From positions 7,876,451 through 7,940,450 of the forward strand of contig NC_135012.1 in the NCBI RefSeq assembly GCF_051020985.1: DNA of 64,000 nucleotides, read 5' to 3'. Of this stretch, positions 27,501 through 30,775 are shown piece after piece. Both the position numbers and the translations under genes were made by a program. Each line of letters begins with the position of its first letter. Position 1 is the first letter of the stretch. A model generated the notes under the pieces. The model made no database searches and was not told the origin of the DNA. It saw nothing but the letters and a program-made list of their open reading frames with translations. This DNA comes from Nomia melanderi. Its lineage: Eukaryota > Arthropoda > Insecta > Hymenoptera > Halictidae.

Positions 27501-29757
27501 TTAGCATCAATCGGAGATAAATGCTCCCGTTCGAGAATATCTTGGATATCCATTGGCATCGGAAGCAACGTTTGACCTGTTATCTTCCCCTTGACCTAAT
27601 CATTTATTTTTCCAATCGTAGAAAAATCATTGTCTTGCTAATATCAGTGTTTTGTGAGAAAATGTAAAAAATATAAAACTATCTTTAATATTATAACTTT
27701 AAGGAAATTTTAAATTGCAAATCATAATTATTTCCACGACTTCGATATAATTTGTATTGGACTCGATTCATAAACAATTTTATTTACTTTAATTATAATG
27801 AAGTATAAGTCCATTTTTTCCTTTGTTATAGGATTATTGAAACACTGAAGTAATTATTAATACCATACTCTTTTACCTGCCAGATTATACTTCGTAAATT
27901 ATATATTTGCTGTTTTACGTCTGCTCGTGCGACTTCCGGCCAGCCAACGTGATTTCTTGGATTAGATAGAATGGGAACGTATGCCTAGAAATAATAATGA
28001 ATCTAAAATAGAAAGGTTTCTTAAATAGAACATTTTCTATTTGAAAGAATGACAATAAATCTAGAATTTTAATGGAATTAAAAACGTTTTAACTCTCAGA
28101 GGACTCATATGAATGATACTTTTTTCACGTGAAATTTCATTTCCAAATAAATCAATTTTAAAGCGCGCTAACGAACACTTTTGGAGTGCAAAGGGTTAAA
28201 GGTTGTTCAACTACTTTGGAGAAACTCTGGATAACTTTGTAATAAATAAATATAATGTACATTCTAACTGTACCTTGGAGCAGTTGTTATGACAACGCAT
28301 TAAGAATTCCACATTTTAAGAGGAATTTTATGTAGACAGTGAAATAAAAGTCTTTTCTTCAGGTTAATTACTAGAATTTATATCCTAGGTGTCTTTTTAT
28401 GAAACTATTTTTATACTTTCTTGTCTGTTTATTTAACACACATTTTGCTCTCGATTTAGAGAACCTCACGGTAACTGATCCTTCGTGAACAATTACAATT
28501 TGTAGGAAATAAGAGTATTGTCATAATAAGGTTAACAATAAATACTTTAACCCTCTATAGACTCGTGTGACTTTGAAGTCACATACCAATATACTGGCAT
28601 CTTGTTCATTTATTTGATTTACATAGCAAACTAGCGAGTAAAATTAAGGAATTAATTAACTTAAACTTTTATACGTTCAGACGTGAAAGTTCAATGTCAC
28701 TGTAATTTCAAACTTACAAAATATATTCGTTTTAATACAATTATTAAAACTATTGAATACATTGTTAATTTGTATTAATAGGTTGACACTTATTAGTTTT
28801 ATACTACATACACTTTTTATAATCACGAAAATAAATTCGACCTATAGAGGGTTAAGTAAAAAATAGGAACTAACATCCTCGACAAGAACGGCTAACTCCT
28901 CGATCGGATTCGGCGCCATGTCACCCGGTATCAGCAAGTCCTTGTAATTAGCCTCGGTGACTAGTTGGGGTCGCCTCTTCAAGAAGTACGTCTGCTTTCT
29001 CTTAGATTGCGTTATTTCTAGATAAGGCACCAAGAGACCAGCTGGTGTCAATTGCAAAACAAGGATCATCTCGGATGGTGTACCAAAAAACTTGGTAATA
29101 AGATCCTAAGCGTAGAGGTCAATTAATTCCGGAATTCCTGCTTAATTAAGGACATTTTTATAATTTTAACCCTTTGCACTCCAAGAGTTTCCTAGCGAAA
29201 ACGCCCAACACACTTTCCAATGAAATATAGTCATTTCTTGAAACTACTTAATAAGAAATTGTGCGTAAATTAAAGAAAGAGACTGTTTTATTTTAATACT
29301 TCACTATTAACGCATCACACGAAACTTAACATTAAATATTATACTTCATAATTTTGCTGTATCAAATCGTGTGACAACTGAGAGGCGCCTATGGAGTGTA
29401 AAGGGTTAACAGTATTCGAAAAAATTCACGTCTTATGTAAATATTACTTCTAATGACAAAGTATTGAGTTTCGTTATAAAGTTGAATTAATTCGTTATAT
29501 GTGATTTGTTGGAGAAATATAGCTATATTTAAAAATTAAATTACGACATTGATAGAATAAAATAATGTTACACAGGGAATGTTTATAACCTATGATAATG
29601 TTTCTACGAGTGGAACGAATATAGCACTTACCTTAAAATCAACGTTTGATATCATTTTTGTCCATCTGTCAGCCTTCAATTTCCTCGTATACGTAAGGTA
29701 AGTATAAATATATTCGAACCGTTCATCTTCTTCCTTTTTCTCTTCTTTATCAACCAT
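445..29757 (-). CDS. Axonemal dynein heavy chain, outer-arm beta type (DNAH9/11/17 clade), 5' part, 35 coding exons
   Basis: Motor subunit of the outer dynein arm, which hydrolyses ATP to slide axonemal doublets in cilia and sperm flagella. Thirty-five exons on the minus strand, each listed separately, join with GT/AG borders and consistent phases into an uninterrupted frame of about 2340 residues. In order they give the DHC tail, linker, AAA1 (Walker A GPAGTGKT at 5029-5052, Walker B GCFDEFNR, sensor TMNPGYAGRTELP) and AAA2 (Walker A GFAGTGKT at 1400-1423, Walker B WIIFDGDIDP). Full-length members have about 4500 residues, so AAA3-AAA6, the stalk and the C-terminus lie left of the window. 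The start at 29757 has an in-frame stop 11 codons upstream and an AAAAATGG context. Assignment to the beta clade rests on resemblance of the tail and linker (PPVAG, VSELQNPAIRDRHW, VQLQNMLGSK, WHLES-type blocks) to DNAH9/17; Dhc93AB versus kl-5 orthology cannot be decided here. An acidic insert sits in exons 14-15. No frameshift or stop was found. Confidence 0.95.
935..1138 (-). CDS. Dynein heavy chain exon 34, AAA2 Walker B (residues 2249-2316)
   Basis: LFSMIMRDQANMTGNDPKWI IFDGDIDPMWIESLNTVMDD, then LTLASNERIALTNQMRLLFE. The Walker B has the FDGDIDP form usual for AAA2. Ends with two bases of Arg at donor GTAAAC. Confidence 0.96.
1263..1474 (-). CDS. Dynein heavy chain exon 33, AAA2 Walker A (residues 2179-2248)
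   Basis: VVQLEELLNVRHSVFIVGFA then GTGKTQVWKTLNRTYFNQKL and DELFGIINPATREWKDG. P-loop GFAGTGKT at 1400-1423. Donor is the weak GTTCGA; it is accepted because it joins KDG to LFSMIMR exactly as in homologues. Confidence 0.95.
1809..1924 (-). CDS. Dynein heavy chain exon 32, AAA1-AAA2 linker (residues 2140-2178)
   Basis: A 116-nt exon reading DLFPALDVPRKRDIDFEITV then KLQPEDGFILK. It completes Gly of GLIG(D)LFP and ends in phase 0 at donor GTGAGT. Too short for ORF detection; found by following the GLIGDLFP block. Confidence 0.93.
1925..3234. other. Dynein intron between exons 31 and 32
   Basis: A 1.3-kb AT-rich intron with no recognised element or repeat; the small ORFs inside are of the kind expected by chance in such DNA. 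Confidence 0.6.
3235..3545 (-). CDS. Dynein heavy chain exon 31, AAA1 C-terminal part (residues 2036-2139)
   Basis: Completes Arg, then PCAMVVPDFDLICEIMLVAE, LCRELLSKQDHYDWGLRAIK, SVLVVAGKLKRDD, LRDFNIPKIVTDDVPVFMGL: the KQxHYDWGLRAIKSVLVxAG block of AAA1. Donor GTAATT. Confidence 0.96.
3887..3998. repeat. Short inverted-repeat element related to 15129-15275
   Basis: Begins CTGATTGGTCACTTTTCATC and ends near GTAACCAATGAAAACTT, so the ends are imperfect inverted copies (TGATTGGTC / ACCAAT). The segment GTCGATACGATTACATGTAAC is shared with the copy at 15.2 kb (GTCGATAACGTTGTACGTAAC). It looks like a non-autonomous DNA element in a dynein intron. Confidence 0.5.
4038..4300 (-). CDS. Dynein heavy chain exon 30, AAA1 Walker B (residues 1949-2035)
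   Basis: SCGNIYKGLAQVGAWGCFDE FNRISVEVLSVVAVQVKSV, then TVGMFITMNPGYAGRTELPE. Walker B CFDEFNR and the TMNPGYAGR sensor block are intact. Ends with two bases of Arg at donor GTAAAT. Confidence 0.97.
4735..4883. mobile_element. TTAA-flanked element fragment, CCCCTTGACCTACGAT end family
   Basis: The right end reads ATATCGTAGGTCAAGGGG followed by TTAA at 4884-4887. The interior (CTACTCCAAAG..TAGCGATTGATAATA, TAACACTCAGATTTCTCAAA) matches the copy at 47985-48193. The left end is not preserved. TTAA at the border suggests a piggyBac-type origin; that is inference. Confidence 0.55.
4951..5221 (-). CDS. Dynein heavy chain exon 29, AAA1 Walker A (residues 1858-1948)
   Basis: WDDKAHDCFADICDATFRYS, YLGNVPRLVITPLTDRCYIT, then GGAPAGPAGTGKTETTKDLG and MVYVFNCSEQMDYK. 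The P-loop GPAGTGKT at 5029-5052 is the principal ATP-hydrolysing site of dynein. One base enters; donor GTAACG. Confidence 0.97.
5222..6221. other. Dynein intron between exons 28 and 29
   Basis: A 1.0-kb AT-rich intron; nothing recognised. Confidence 0.6.
6222..6634 (-). CDS. Dynein heavy chain exon 28, linker end (residues 1721-1857)
   Basis: VENWLNNVTDAMKKTVRHHI, QIWWTTEVNMAFRRLEEGFE, LCGDLDLSDRIKIMTICTID, VHARDVVAKMIAMKAENSAS, then FQWQSQLRHR: the QIWWTxEV...LxxxDRxKIxxxxTIDVHARDVVxxMI...FxWxSQLR end of the linker just before AAA1. Largest exon in the window. A plus-strand ORF here is a shadow. Confidence 0.96.
7030..7196 (-). CDS. Dynein heavy chain exon 27, linker (residues 1665-1720)
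   Basis: NNPELVCKHLSKLYDSIANL then MVAKDGEKMTIHGLCDCSGK. The two-base entry completes Gly from exon 26; phase 0 on exit, donor GTAATT. Confidence 0.93.
7313..7514 (-). CDS. Dynein heavy chain exon 26, linker (residues 1598-1664)
   Basis: ELLREMLNNLNIVKATNRPK then CEKALADYLETKRLIYPRFY and FISSADLLDILSNG, the C(E/Q)KALxxYLExKRxxFPRFYFxSxxDLLDILSNG linker block. The acceptor at 7515-7516 is preferred over the longer frame to 7610 because it joins DFK to ELL as in homologues. Confidence 0.95.
7938..8162 (-). CDS. Dynein heavy chain exon 25, linker (residues 1523-1597)
   Basis: VQLQNMLGSKFVGYFLEEIL, then WQKKLSNADAIINAWFEVQR, WMHLESIFIGSEDIRSQLPE: the hallmark linker signature of dyneins. Ends DKDFK at donor GTACTC. 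Seventy-five codons in phase 0. Confidence 0.96.
8467..8712 (-). CDS. Dynein heavy chain exon 24, linker (residues 1441-1522)
   Basis: Eighty-two codons in phase 0. TTLEDLLKLELHKYEEEVKN then IVAKSVKEMAMEKILKELHD: the LxDLLxLxLHxxEeEVxxIVxxAxKExxMEKxLxxL block. Donor GTAATA after EDNQ. Confidence 0.95.
8713..10816. other. Dynein intron between exons 23 and 24
   Basis: A 2.1-kb intron. It contains the 41-bp minisatellite (10199-10460). The rest, including a slightly less AT-rich part at about 9340-9700, shows no coding signal I can support. Confidence 0.6.
10199..10460. repeat. 41-bp minisatellite built from AGAATTCT palindromes
   Basis: The core GATTTAGAATTCTAGGAATT recurs with the same base at 10240, 10281, 10322 and 10363, a period of exactly 41 bp. 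After a 2-bp shift it recurs at 10406 and 10447, giving about six copies. Each unit has two AGAATTCT-type palindromes (EcoRI sites) separated by AGGAATT on one side and AAGATAATA on the other. It lies in the intron between dynein exons 23 and 24. Confidence 0.9.
10817..10965 (-). CDS. Dynein heavy chain exon 23, linker (residues 1391-1440)
   Basis: LDKDIRGWKLYADIEAQVRN then LRAVSELQNPAIRDRHWREL: one of the most conserved linker blocks in axonemal heavy chains. Ends ETR before donor GTAACT; the open frame continuing to 10619 is intron read-through. Confidence 0.95.
11422..11720 (-). mobile_element. TTAA-flanked MITE, CCCTYTATRG family, inverted relative to 28551-28851
   Basis: Preceded by TTAA (11418-11421) and starts CCCTTTATGGTCCGAATTTT. 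Its whole length is a diverged reverse complement of the element at 28551-28851: TAAAACGAATATATTTTGTA and AACTTTTATAC-type blocks match, and it ends GTCTATAGAG. The right TTAA is lost. Non-coding, about 300 bp, likely a piggyBac-type MITE (inference from TTAA plus CCC ends). Confidence 0.75.
11794..12083 (-). CDS. Dynein heavy chain exon 22, linker (residues 1294-1390)
   Basis: Completes Ser and reads PECTDPYEKLNKIRKDV, later FLKTLWDYVNVISTSLNEWK then TTWKKIDVEWMDQECKKL. The LWDxV...(I/V)xxSxxxWKxTxWxxIDVExMxxECKK block is diagnostic for the outer-arm beta/gamma linker. Donor GTGAGA. Confidence 0.93.
12316..12548 (-). CDS. Dynein heavy chain exon 21, linker (residues 1217-1293)
   Basis: Starts KTIELLQQYQVVINPKIFDW then LTELPHLWETLKKVAAQVKQ, the start of DHC_N2 (linker). 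Acceptor after a poly-pyrimidine run; ends with two bases of Ser at donor GTAAAT. Confidence 0.92.
12549..14159. other. Dynein intron between exons 20 and 21
   Basis: A 1.6-kb intron that contains the 480-bp element at 13471-13950; otherwise AT-rich with nothing recognised. Confidence 0.6.
13471..13950. mobile_element. TTAA-flanked 480-bp MITE with CACGTTGACTGYCAC ends
   Basis: Left end CACGTTGACTGTCAC and right end GTGGCAGTCAACGTG are inverted copies (14 of 15 bases). TTAA lies on both sides (13467-13470 and 13951-13954), the target duplication typical of piggyBac-type elements. No transposase frame inside. A related copy is at 32698-33070. Confidence 0.85.
14160..14316 (-). CDS. Dynein heavy chain exon 20 (residues 1164-1216)
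   Basis: Reads LEDLVEFLTSAMDNFSQSIQ then KQIRDRQFEIEDMFDPIK: the L-x-x-(L/V)xxFxxxxxxGL...(I/V)xxRQxxxxxMF(D/E)P(I/L)K block. One base enters; donor GTGATA. Confidence 0.9.
14465..14735. repeat. Dispersed repeat, copy 1 (related to 15470-15735 and 43520-43760)
   Basis: Shares an ordered set of blocks with the two other copies: ACGGTTTGAAAATTTTATTG, TATCAATTCCTATATTG, TTTTTGTCTCCGCTTTTATT, TTTACCTTTATTT and CATACAAAGTGTCGGTA. Non-coding, diverged; class unknown. Confidence 0.65.
14820..15110. repeat. Degenerate TTCG/CAAACA-rich segment
   Basis: About thirteen TTCG occurrences in 290 bp, mixed with CAAACA, CATTCG and CGTTCG words (for example CAAACATTCGTCAAACA at 15044). CpG density is clearly higher than in the flanks. 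No regular period and no supported reading frame. Confidence 0.5.
15129..15275. repeat. Short inverted-repeat element related to 3887-3998
   Basis: Starts TTGATTGGTCAGTTTTTATC and ends GTAACCAATCAAAAATATG, imperfect inverted ends. Shares the GTCGATAACGTTGTACGTAA segment with the 3.9-kb copy. Confidence 0.5.
15470..15735. repeat. Dispersed repeat, copy 2
   Basis: Carries the same block order as 14465-14735 and 43520-43760: AAAAATTCTGCATTT, CTTATACTGTCCGATTAAT, CTTCAATTTTTATCTTTCTT and CCATTTACCTTTATGTCGC. More diverged than the other two copies. Confidence 0.55.
16557..16775. mobile_element. TTAA-flanked MITE, CCCTTTGCACTCG family, copy A (219 bp)
   Basis: Left end CCCTTTGCACTCG preceded by CTAA, a one-base decay of TTAA; right end CGAGTGCAAAAGG followed by TTAA (16776-16779). 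The interior resembles copies at 17841, 23741 and 29170. No coding content. Confidence 0.8.
16921..17267 (-). CDS. Dynein heavy chain exon 19 (residues 1049-1163)
   Basis: Starts IYEVFSWLWLDDKQEYLDYF and includes WLRLDIKPFKQSLLNLICKW. The Y-xWxxDxxexxxxFLxYG and D(I/V)(K/R)PFKQxLLNxxxxW blocks mark the tail-to-linker boundary in the DNAH9/11/17 clade. Ends with two bases of a Gln codon at donor GTAAGT. Confidence 0.93.
17612..17707 (-). CDS. Dynein heavy chain exon 18 (residues 1017-1048)
   Basis: Reads VDLTEEDGIVFMLEETCNRV then KLALADIKEHAQ, a helix of the tail. Acceptor CGCAG at 17708-17709 was chosen because it keeps phase 0 with exon 17. An alternative acceptor near 17727 keeps the downstream frame but does not match the upstream phase. 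Donor GTGGGA. Confidence 0.78.
17841..18071. mobile_element. TTAA-flanked MITE, CCCTTTGCACTCG family, copy B (231 bp)
   Basis: TTAA on both sides (17837-17840, 18072-18075). Left end TCCTTTGCACACGAGG, right end CGAGTGCAAAGGA. The block ACTCATTATTTTATGATGAA is shared with the copy at 23741. Lies between dynein exons 17 and 18. Confidence 0.8.
18264..18416 (-). CDS. Dynein heavy chain exon 17 (residues 966-1016)
   Basis: Fifty-one codons in phase 0. NPRISFRPPLEIDNPEGFYS then LLLDMIKMGTLIPRVDP match F(R/S)PSLE...Fxx...D(I/M)xxMxxLIPRL of outer-arm chains. Donor GTACAC after HYM. Confidence 0.9.
18524..18599 (-). CDS. Dynein heavy chain exon 16 (residues 940-965)
   Basis: A 76-nt exon completing Ser and reading ICYILDETDPEGNMYPLFEI then QLYLE: the SLxYxLxNTxP-x-x-xPLFExQLxL block. 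Acceptor CGCAG, donor GTACGT; one base enters, phase 0 on exit. Confidence 0.9.
19101..19268 (-). CDS. Dynein heavy chain exon 15 (residues 884-939), Glu-rich insert then conserved tail
   Basis: The first part, AVEEVEEQSPGEQEEMVEEE plus further acidic residues, is low-complexity. From REKWQPYLTYVDNLISKGLI onward it matches the conserved W-xYVexVDxxxxxG(F/L) block. Acceptor TTAG, donor GTACGT. Confidence 0.88.
19782..19836 (-). CDS. Dynein heavy chain exon 14, 55-nt acidic exon (residues 866-883)
   Basis: A 55-nt exon reading YLLEESEILEEVVQEMS. It is too short for ORF detection and was found because it alone reconciles the one-base overhang of exon 13 with the one-base entry of exon 15. Acceptor GCAG, donor GTAATG. 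It has no counterpart I can place in vertebrate DNAH9/17 and forms the first half of the acidic insert. If skipped, exon 13 and exon 15 no longer match in phase. Confidence 0.75.
20019..20336 (-). CDS. Dynein heavy chain exon 13 (residues 760-865)
   Basis: Starts EVPEYIDNLLSMVRKLHVRV and includes NLKNIMDRLYTWAMMPVLYR, then KDARDENLLSITDKDDKFEE: the Q-x-x-x-NxxxIxxxxxxW...P(L/I)(F/Y)...LLSxxDxxD block. Ends EAEFQD plus one base at donor GTGATT. Confidence 0.9.
20871..20989 (-). CDS. Dynein heavy chain exon 12 (residues 720-759)
   Basis: Completes Trp and continues YNKIRSESVPVEFQLVQEEI, then DKFIDYGQENYNWKSN. The WYNK...PLVEEEL...LNW order matches the DNAH9/17 tail. One base enters and one base leaves. 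Confidence 0.9.
21235..21509 (-). CDS. Dynein heavy chain exon 11 (residues 629-719)
   Basis: Starts SLISQKEQQIYNAWAETV and continues LSKPLLRVGHDRQLEMNFDP, then LREIRYM. This is the W-x-x-xV...LxxPLL...(I/M)NFDPxLxxLLREI block. Acceptor CCCAAG, donor GTAAGT; ends with two bases of a Trp codon. Confidence 0.9.
22363..22575 (-). CDS. Dynein heavy chain exon 10 (residues 558-628)
   Basis: Contains QYFPPVAGALCLLMKLRERY, the PPVAG motif of the dynein tail, and ends KYQELE before donor GTAATT. The open frame continuing past the donor to 22309 is intron read-through. Phase 0. Confidence 0.92.
23033..23224 (-). CDS. Dynein heavy chain exon 9 (residues 494-557)
   Basis: Sixty-four codons in phase 0. 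Encodes VEEFDRRLASIFEQAFAEC then NLESAFKIIWMLGSIANRP, the FDRxLxxIFxxAFxxCxNLE block of the dynein tail. Acceptor AAAG, donor GTAATA. Confidence 0.92.
23310..23513 (-). CDS. Dynein heavy chain exon 8 (residues 426-493)
   Basis: Starts SLFDVVLDYLKLERIEMAG, the DYLKLE(K/R)xE block of DHC_N1, and ends DLEKFFVK before donor GTAACT. Phase 0. The acceptor CGCAG at 23514-23515 is preferred over the longer open frame upstream because it joins the FLKLEK-like block directly to exon 7, as in homologues. Confidence 0.88.
23741..23890. mobile_element. TTAA-flanked MITE, CCCTTTGCACTCG family, copy C (150 bp)
   Basis: TTAA on both sides (23737-23740, 23891-23894). Left end CCCTTTGCAGTCGAG, right end CTCGAGTGCAAAGGG. 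The interior ATTCATTATTTTCTGATGAA matches copy B. Between dynein exons 7 and 8. Confidence 0.85.
24053..24286 (-). CDS. Dynein heavy chain exon 7 (residues 348-425)
   Basis: Seventy-eight codons in phase 0. Starts SVKYINPSTLFEGDIEENK and ends FEKRLKEIQ before donor GTTTGG. The helical pattern and the WxFhEKLVFDRIxKFxKRL block fit DHC_N1. Confidence 0.9.
24287..25556. other. Dynein intron between exons 6 and 7
   Basis: A 1.3-kb intron; nothing recognised beyond AT-rich sequence. Confidence 0.6.
25557..25765 (-). CDS. Dynein heavy chain exon 6 (residues 278-347)
   Basis: Encodes the tail segment LLETRDINLYLKPLEFYFRE through MWSNSKYYTLERMIALLREI, ending LLISQ. The acceptor AG at 25766-25767 follows a pyrimidine-rich tract; donor GTACGC. 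The longer open frame upstream of 25765 is intronic, because only this acceptor restores the phase with exon 5. Confidence 0.88.
26053..26205 (-). CDS. Dynein heavy chain exon 5 (residues 227-277)
   Basis: Encodes ELNYWNMRLKNMESLYRQL, the E-x-WxxRxxNLxS(I/L)xxQL block of the DHC N-terminal region 1. Acceptor TTAG and donor GTACGT; starts with two bases completing a split Glu codon and ends with one base of the next codon. Confidence 0.9.
26206..27381. other. Dynein intron between exons 4 and 5
   Basis: A 1.2-kb intron. Near 26400-26530 a short motif (TGAAAATTA..AAGATATCGTAATA / CACAAGGTGTCCTAATATTA) recurs two to three times at about 60-bp spacing; nothing else recognised. Confidence 0.55.
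27382..27595 (-). CDS. Dynein heavy chain exon 4 (residues 156-226)
   Basis: Starts VKGKITGQTLLPMPMD, the VKGxTLLP block, and continues IEKIVIKWATQINEIL. Ends PVPEQS plus one base before donor GTAATT. The one-base overhang is completed by exon 5. Confidence 0.9.
27877..27984 (-). CDS. Dynein heavy chain exon 3 (residues 120-155)
   Basis: Thirty-six codons, phase 0 at both ends, acceptor CTAG and donor GTAAAA. Contains AYVPILSNPRNHVGWPEV, matching the VP-LSNP-NH-GWP block conserved in the tail of DNAH9/17. Too short for simple ORF detection. Confidence 0.9.
28093..28195. mobile_element. Probable decayed MITE, CCCTTTGCACTCG family, copy E
   Basis: Right end GGAGTGCAAAGGG followed by TTAA (28196-28199). 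A TTAA also precedes the left border (28089-28092), but the left end CTCTCAGAGGACTC matches poorly. Short (about 103 bp), probably an internal deletion. Confidence 0.5.
28551..28851 (+). mobile_element. TTAA-flanked 301-bp MITE with CCCTCTATAG ends
   Basis: TTAA on both sides (28547-28550, 28852-28855). Left end CCCTCTATAGACTCG, right end CCTATAGAGGG. Just inside the left end is a perfect palindrome, GTGTGACTTTGAAGTCACA(C-like). The right border is about 20 bp from the donor of dynein exon 2. A diverged inverted copy is at 11422-11720. Confidence 0.85.
28875..29105 (-). CDS. Dynein heavy chain exon 2 (residues 43-119)
   Basis: Acceptor TTAG, donor GTTAGT. Encodes DLITKFFGTPSEMILVLQLT followed by GLLVPYLE, the hydrophobic strand block near the N-terminus of beta-type heavy chains, and ends VLVED. 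A 301-bp inverted-repeat element ends about 20 bp inside the following intron. Confidence 0.9.
29170..29405. mobile_element. TTAA-flanked MITE, CCCTTTGCACTCG family, copy D (236 bp)
   Basis: TTAA on both sides (29166-29169, 29406-29409). Left end CCCTTTGCACTCC, right end GGAGTGTAAAGGG. Lies in the first dynein intron. Confidence 0.85.
29632..29757 (-). CDS. Dynein heavy chain exon 1 (start codon, residues 1-42)
   Basis: Begins MVDKEEKKEEDERFEYIYTY and ends NVDFK before donor GTAAGT. An in-frame TAA lies at 29788-29790, so this ATG is the first available. The charged N-terminus followed by a YxxxxLKxDRW block is typical of the start of the DHC tail. Ends in phase 0. Confidence 0.88.
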
Positions 29758-29968
29758 TTTTATTGTATCGTTATTGTACCTTATTCTTTATTATGCTACT
29801 TAATTCTAGTATTTGAAATTGACCTTCATTATGGACAGATCATTATCAAATGCTTTCATACTGTACATTTACAGAAAAGATGACGATACGATGCAAAGAA
29901 AGGCAGATAAATTCAAAGACGTCTTAAACTCGACGTTTATCGAATGTAAAAAAAATTTTCCATGCAAT

Positions 29969-30338
29969 ACATAGTATAGCATATAGTATAGCATATAGTA
30001 TAGCATATAGTATAGTATATAGTATAGTATAGAGTATATTATATAGTATATTATATAGTATATTATATAGTATAGTATATAGTTTATAATATAGTTTACA
30101 GTATATTATATAGTATAGTATATAGTTTATAGTATAATTTATAGTATATTATATAGTATAGTATATAGTTTATAGTATAGTTTATAGTATAGTTTACAGT
30201 ATAGATTATAGTATAGTTTATAGTATAGTTTATAGTATAGTTTACAGTATAGATTATAGTATAGTTTATAGTATAGTTTATAGTATAGTTTATAGTATAG
30301 TTTATAGTAAAAATAATATATAATATAGAGTACTATAA
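29969..30338. repeat. 12-bp AT tandem array (AGTATAGCATAT / AGTTTATAGTAT)
   Basis: About 30 copies of a 12-bp unit. The first part is AGTATAGCATAT, and the array drifts to AGTTTATAGTAT and variants such as AGTTTACAGTAT. It begins about 210 bp upstream of the dynein start codon, so it may sit in or next to the promoter. Confidence 0.9.
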
Positions 30339-30589
30339 AAACAGCTTGGTGTTACTGGTAGGTTACAAAATTAACAGCAGTGTTAAGAGTTAAACCTTGT
30401 GACACCATTGTGTCATGTACAATTCCAAAAACCAAATGAAACTTAATTTACCTTGAATTTAAAAATCAATTATTCAAGTGACCGCAGACGGTACACCGAC
30501 CAAACTGATAAAGGAGTGCATTTTCTTGTTTCCCTACATTTCGATGCCCAACGCAATCAGTCGCATGTGGCCCGCACACGTCGACGCGA

Positions 30590-30775
30590 CGGCACGCAGC
30601 GTGGAAAGCGGACAGGTAAATAATACAGCTATTTGTACCCGGTGCATGACACGCGACATGCGGTACATAGCGTGGAAAGCGATCGCGTAGTTAAATCAAT
30701 TCAAAATGCATCGAATACATTAGGACGTTTTGCGCGCCACATGCAAAGCGGTCGTGTAAATTTCAGACCTATTTT
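30590..30775. repeat. Three imperfect ~70-bp repeats in a GC-rich patch
   Basis: The words GTGGAAAGCGGACAGGTAAAT (about 30601), GTGGAAAGCGATCGCGTAG (about 30672) and CATGCAAAGCGGTCGTGTAAA (about 30740) recur at about 70-bp spacing, each preceded by GACGCGAC / ACACGCGACATG / TGCGCGCCAC. GC content is well above the flanks. No convincing reading frame. Confidence 0.5.

Noticed and set aside
29969..30338. Possible CRISPR-like array
   Set aside because: A simple 12-bp tandem repeat without spacers, in a eukaryotic context.
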